Shown here one piece after another: positions 60,856-64,000 of a DNA stretch of 64,000 bases. Numbering within the stretch: position 1 is the first letter of the stretch; the number at the start of each line of letters is the position of its first letter. The notes below the pieces were generated by a model. The model made no database searches. It saw only the letters and a list, made by a program, of their open reading frames with translations, and had not been told where the DNA came from. The position numbers were made by a program, and so were the translations under genes. The DNA is from Microbulbifer harenosus. Lineage in GTDB: Bacteria > Pseudomonadota > Gammaproteobacteria > Pseudomonadales > Cellvibrionaceae. The stretch covers positions 1 through 64,000 of the forward strand of contig NZ_VANI01000023.1 in NCBI RefSeq assembly GCF_005771435.1, read 5' to 3'.

Positions 60856-62766
60856 ATGAATAGGTTTTTCGATCCATCAAGCAAGACGCTGCCGGTTTCC
60901 CGGCGGCGCTTTGTCACCGGCGTGACAGCAGGCGCCGTCATCGCCGGCCTGCCTGCGGGCAAGAGTTCGGCAGCAGAGGTAGCTGGCCCGCTGCCGCAGG
61001 CACTGCGCGGCAACCATTTCGATCTGCACATCAACTACCTGCCGGTGAATTTCACCGGCCGTGCGCGCACAGCGGTGGCGGTCAACGGCAGTGTCCCCGG
61101 GCCGGTTCTGCGCTGGAAAGAAGGTGACACCGTCACCCTGAATGTCACCAACCACCTGGCCCACGACACCTCCATTCACTGGCACGGCCTGATCCTGCCG
61201 AGCAACATGGACGGCGTGCCCGGGCTCAGCTTCAACGGCATCCGCCCTGGCGAGACGTTCACCTACCAGTTCCCGGTAACGCAGAGCGGCACCTACTGGT
61301 ACCACAGCCATTCGGATTTCCAGGAGCAGATCGGGCTCTACGGCGCCATCGTGATCGACCCGGCTGCGCCGGACCCGGTGGCCAGCGACCGGGATTACGT
61401 GGTACTGCTCAGTGACTGGAGCGACGAATCGCCTCACGATATCTACGCCAAATTGAAGAAAGAGGGCCACTACTACAATCGCCGCCGACGCACCGCCGGC
61501 GATCTGTGGGATGAAATCCGCCACAAAGGTGTGGCGCAGACCTGGCGTGACCGCAAGATGTGGAACGAGATGCGCATGTCCGATCGCGACATCTCCGACG
61601 TCACCGGATACACCTACACCTATCTGATGAACGGCCAGACCCCAGACGCCAACTGGAGCGCACTGTTCAAGCGCGGAGAAAAAATTCGCCTGCGCATCAT
61701 CAACGGTGCGGCCATGTCAATTTTCGACATCCGCATCCCGGGGTTAAAGATGACCGTGGTGGCAAGCGACGGCCAGAACATCGAGCCGGTGACCGTGGAT
61801 GAATTCCGCATCGGTGTGGCGGAAACCTACGATGTGGTGGTGGAGCCGGCCGACGACCGCGCCTACACCCTGTTCGCCCAGACCATTGACCGCAGCGGCT
61901 TTGCCCGCGGTACCCTGACCCCGCATCCGGATTTACGCGCGGAGGTGCCCGCCATGGATTACGCCCCGGTACTTACCCACCGGGATATGGGCATGGATCA
62001 CACCGGCCACGATATGGGTGGTATGGCCGCTATGGATCACAGCAGTCACAACATGGGTGGTATGGATCACAGCGGTCATGACATGGGTGATATGGATCAC
62101 AGCGCCCACGATATGCGCGGCATGCAGGGCATGGATCACAGCGGGCACGATAGCGACATGGACCACGACCAGCACGCGAGCCACCACATGGCGGGGCGCA
62201 ACTCGGATCTGGGACGCGCCGGGTTTGGCAGCAACGCGCCGGTCAAACATCACCTCAGCGAGTATGGCCCGGGTGTGGATATGCGCGCGGAAATGCCGGC
62301 CAACGGCCTGCACGATCCCGGCATCGGTCTGCGCGATCACCAGACGCGCTATGGTCGCCGCGTGCTCACCTACGGAGATATCCGCAACCTCACCCCCACC
62401 ATCGACCGGCGCGAACCGGAGCGGGAGATCCAGCTACATCTCACCGGCAACATGCAGCGCTACATGTGGTCCATGGACGGCATCAAATTCAGTGACGCCG
62501 AACCGCTGATGCTGAAGTACGGCGAGCGCCTGCGTATCAACCTGGTCAATGACACCATGATGACCCATCCCATCCATCTGCACGGTATGTGGAGCGAGCT
62601 GGAAACCGGCGATCCGGACTTTATTCCGCGCAAGCACACGGTTTTGGTACAGCCCGGTTCCACCATTAGTTACCTGGTGACGGCGGATGCCTATGGGCGC
62701 TGGGCGTACCACTGCCATCTGCTGTATCACATGCCCGGTATGTTCCGTGAAGTCAGAGTGGTGTGA
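60856..62766 (+). CDS. copA: multicopper oxidase of copper resistance, CopA type
   Basis: A 636-residue periplasmic oxidase (oxidises Cu(I)). Tat signal SRRRFVTGVTAG. Copper sites: HWHGL (about residue 108), YHSHSDFQEQ, HPIHLHGMWSELE and HCHLLYHMPGM. Between the second and third cupredoxin domains lies a Met/His-rich segment of repeated MDHSGHDMG-like units (about 375-440), as in CopA, which stores or gathers copper. The start at 60856 follows the DUF411 stop. CopB follows 12 nt later. Confidence 0.95.
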   Translation: MNRFFDPSSKTLPVSRRRFVTGVTAGAVIAGLPAGKSSAAEVAGPLPQALRGNHFDLHINYLPVNFTGRARTAVAVNGSVPGPVLRWKEGDTVTLNVTNHLAHDTSIHWHGLILPSNMDGVPGLSFNGIRPGETFTYQFPVTQSGTYWYHSHSDFQEQIGLYGAIVIDPAAPDPVASDRDYVVLLSDWSDESPHDIYAKLKKEGHYYNRRRRTAGDLWDEIRHKGVAQTWRDRKMWNEMRMSDRDISDVTGYTYTYLMNGQTPDANWSALFKRGEKIRLRIINGAAMSIFDIRIPGLKMTVVASDGQNIEPVTVDEFRIGVAETYDVVVEPADDRAYTLFAQTIDRSGFARGTLTPHPDLRAEVPAMDYAPVLTHRDMGMDHTGHDMGGMAAMDHSSHNMGGMDHSGHDMGDMDHSAHDMRGMQGMDHSGHDSDMDHDQHASHHMAGRNSDLGRAGFGSNAPVKHHLSEYGPGVDMRAEMPANGLHDPGIGLRDHQTRYGRRVLTYGDIRNLTPTIDRREPEREIQLHLTGNMQRYMWSMDGIKFSDAEPLMLKYGERLRINLVNDTMMTHPIHLHGMWSELETGDPDFIPRKHTVLVQPGSTISYLVTADAYGRWAYHCHLLYHMPGMFREVRVV

Positions 62767-62778
62767 GGAGCGCTTGCC

Positions 62779-63561
62779 ATGAAAAAAATTCTAACACTCG
62801 CTGTGGCGCTGGCTTCGGTCTCGGCCCAGGCGCAACAGGAACACGGCCATCACGACCACCACTCTCGCGAGCCGACATCGGCGATGTCTAACCTGGAGCA
62901 CGCACCGAATCAGCCGGATCACGTGATGGATCACGAGGTGCTGCTGACCAAAGTTATCATCGACCAGCTGGAGGTCCGTGAACACGACGGCAGCGCGCTG
63001 GAAGGTAGCCTTTGGTTTGGCGGTGACTTGAACAAATTGTGGTTGAAAACAGAAGTCGAGCGCGAGAACGGTGAAACCGAAAATGCCGAACTGCAGGCAC
63101 TGTACAGCCGCGCGGTCGCTCCCTACTGGGATCTGCAGTTAGGCTTGCGCCACGACTTCAAACTGGAAGGCGGCGACAGCAGAAATTGGGCCACCATCGG
63201 CCTCAATGGCCTCGCGCCCTATTTTTTTGAAGTGGATTCTGCGCTGTTTCTCGGTGAGGATGGCGACAGCGCACTGCGCCTGGAGGCCGAGTACGAGCTG
63301 CTGCTCACCCAACAGTGGATTCTGAGCCCGGAAATTGAAATAAATTTCTACGGCCAGAATGATCCCGGCACCAACACCGGTTCCGGACTTTCCGACATCG
63401 AAGCGGGGTTGCGGTTGCGCTATGAATTCACTCCACAGTTTGCTCCCTATATCGGGGTCAACTACGAGAAAAAATTCGGCAATACCGCGAACTTTTTACG
63501 TGTAGAGGGAGAGGTCATCAGCGAAACCACCTGGGTGATCGGGCTTCACGCCTGGCTCTGA
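62779..63561 (+). CDS. copB: outer-membrane copper resistance protein CopB
   Basis: A 260-residue CopB: signal peptide, a His-rich start (EHGHHDHHSRE), then an outer-membrane beta-barrel with VIIDQLEVREHDGS, WFGGDLNKLWLKTEVERENG, LGLRHDFK, GLAPYFFEVDSALFLGEDG and YIGVNYEKKFG. Partner of CopA in periplasmic copper handling. GAGGAGCGCTTGCC precedes the ATG. Confidence 0.95.
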   Translation: MKKILTLAVALASVSAQAQQEHGHHDHHSREPTSAMSNLEHAPNQPDHVMDHEVLLTKVIIDQLEVREHDGSALEGSLWFGGDLNKLWLKTEVERENGETENAELQALYSRAVAPYWDLQLGLRHDFKLEGGDSRNWATIGLNGLAPYFFEVDSALFLGEDGDSALRLEAEYELLLTQQWILSPEIEINFYGQNDPGTNTGSGLSDIEAGLRLRYEFTPQFAPYIGVNYEKKFGNTANFLRVEGEVISETTWVIGLHAWL

Positions 63562-63679
63562 ACCGCTGCGCCATCACCTTCAACAGCCAATGGAAATTCA
63601 GGAAAACGCTCAACATTCACTTTTCCAGTGAGCACTGTTGGCGCGTTTTCCGGAATTCCACAATGTGCTGAAGGGAAAT

Positions 63680-64000
63680 TTATTCAACCAGCAGAGTTCC
63701 ACGATACATCTGCATCTGGCAGTGGAAAGGATATTCTCCCGATTCCGTCGCGGGGATTTTCACCGGTGTTTCCTCATTCACTGCCAGCTGCGCACTCACT
63801 TCCAGATCAGGGAAAAGCACCCATTCCGCACAGGGCGTGGGATCCTGGCGGTAAAAGTGCAATGTCACGGCCTCGCCCGCTTTTATACGAATACGGTCCG
63901 GCTCGTACACACCGTCGCGCGCCACAATGCGCAATTTATCTTGTGCCTCCACTGCCTTGGACTGGTGTCGTTTCGGCGCCAGCCAAAACCACCAGACGAT
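63680..64000 (-). CDS. membrane-anchored cupredoxin-domain protein (5' end outside window)
   Basis: The minus-strand frame stays open to the window edge, so the gene is partial. The visible 106 residues begin IVWWFWLAPKRHQSK, the end of a membrane helix with a basic flank, followed by a cupredoxin fold: VARDGVYEPDRIRIKAGEAVTLHFYR, TPCAEWVLFPDL, GEYPFHCQMQMYRG. The Cys, His and Met residues fit a copper site. An in-frame GTG at 63952 would drop the anchor and is unlikely to be the true start. Convergent with copB. Confidence 0.8.
   Translation of the reverse strand: MVWWFWLAPKRHQSKAVEAQDKLRIVARDGVYEPDRIRIKAGEAVTLHFYRQDPTPCAEWVLFPDLEVSAQLAVNEETPVKIPATESGEYPFHCQMQMYRGTLLVE

Noticed and set aside
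62000..62180. Repeated ATGGATCACAG units considered as a DNA repeat element
   Set aside because: They encode the Met/His copper-binding segment expected in CopA.

Overview
The window comes from a Gram-negative gammaproteobacterium. The style fits a marine polysaccharide degrader of the Cellvibrionales/Microbulbifer type: moderately high GC, very large TonB-dependent receptors, secreted lipoprotein glycosidases, and a polyserine linker of the kind common in Saccharophagus/Cellvibrio/Microbulbifer enzymes. This is inference from gene content; no rRNA or other taxonomic marker is present. I see no tRNA, rRNA, CRISPR array or insertion sequence.

Layout. (1) 110-11325, minus: a giant secreted RHS/YD-repeat polymorphic toxin (3642 aa) with a translationally coupled small lipoprotein, probably its immunity protein. 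(2) 11743-36368: a beta-1,3-glucan (laminarin-type) utilisation region. It holds two TonB-dependent receptors, glucokinase, a membrane-bound AraC-type regulator, a GH3 exo-glucosidase lipoprotein, a GH16 laminarinase lipoprotein, and a di-haem oxidoreductase fused to carbohydrate-binding modules. Accessory genes of the kind found beside such receptors are also here: SapC, JmjC-like cupin, two flavin-dependent halogenases, DUF6445. Inside the region lies a divergent pair: a PETase/cutinase-like polyester hydrolase and a lipase-foldase-like protein. (3) 36769-42038, minus: a maltose-type ABC importer whose solute-binding protein is fused to the first permease, plus a sugar-phosphate isomerase-like TIM barrel; two REP-like palindromes lie inside coding sequence at the gene junctions. 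(4) 42274-45670, plus: a small lipoprotein, a coniferyl-aldehyde-type dehydrogenase, and a hydrophobic toxin/membrane immunity pair. (5) 45671-52731, minus: cobalamin genes cobO and btuB behind a B12 riboswitch, and btuD-btuC-btuF chained by GTGA overlaps to radA. (6) 52767-64000: czcABC-type metal efflux with a CzcI-like protein, a phosphopantetheinyl transferase, then copper genes (CopL-like, DUF411, copA, copB, cupredoxin).

The most notable new signal is a shared site of about 32 bp: CG(C/T)CCCAC(C/T)TT, a spacer of about 9-10 nt, then roughly CGCCAAACTGGGC. It occurs upstream of the GH3, GH16, CBM-di-haem oxidoreductase and second receptor genes, and in the glk/AraC intergenic region, always in the same orientation. 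It looks like the operator of one glucan regulon, possibly read by the local AraC-type protein.

Working model: receptors import beta-glucan oligosaccharides, GH16 cuts laminarin at the surface, GH3 releases glucose, and glucokinase phosphorylates it. The di-haem/CBM protein and the halogenase-SapC-cupin-DUF6445 cassette have unknown roles in this process.
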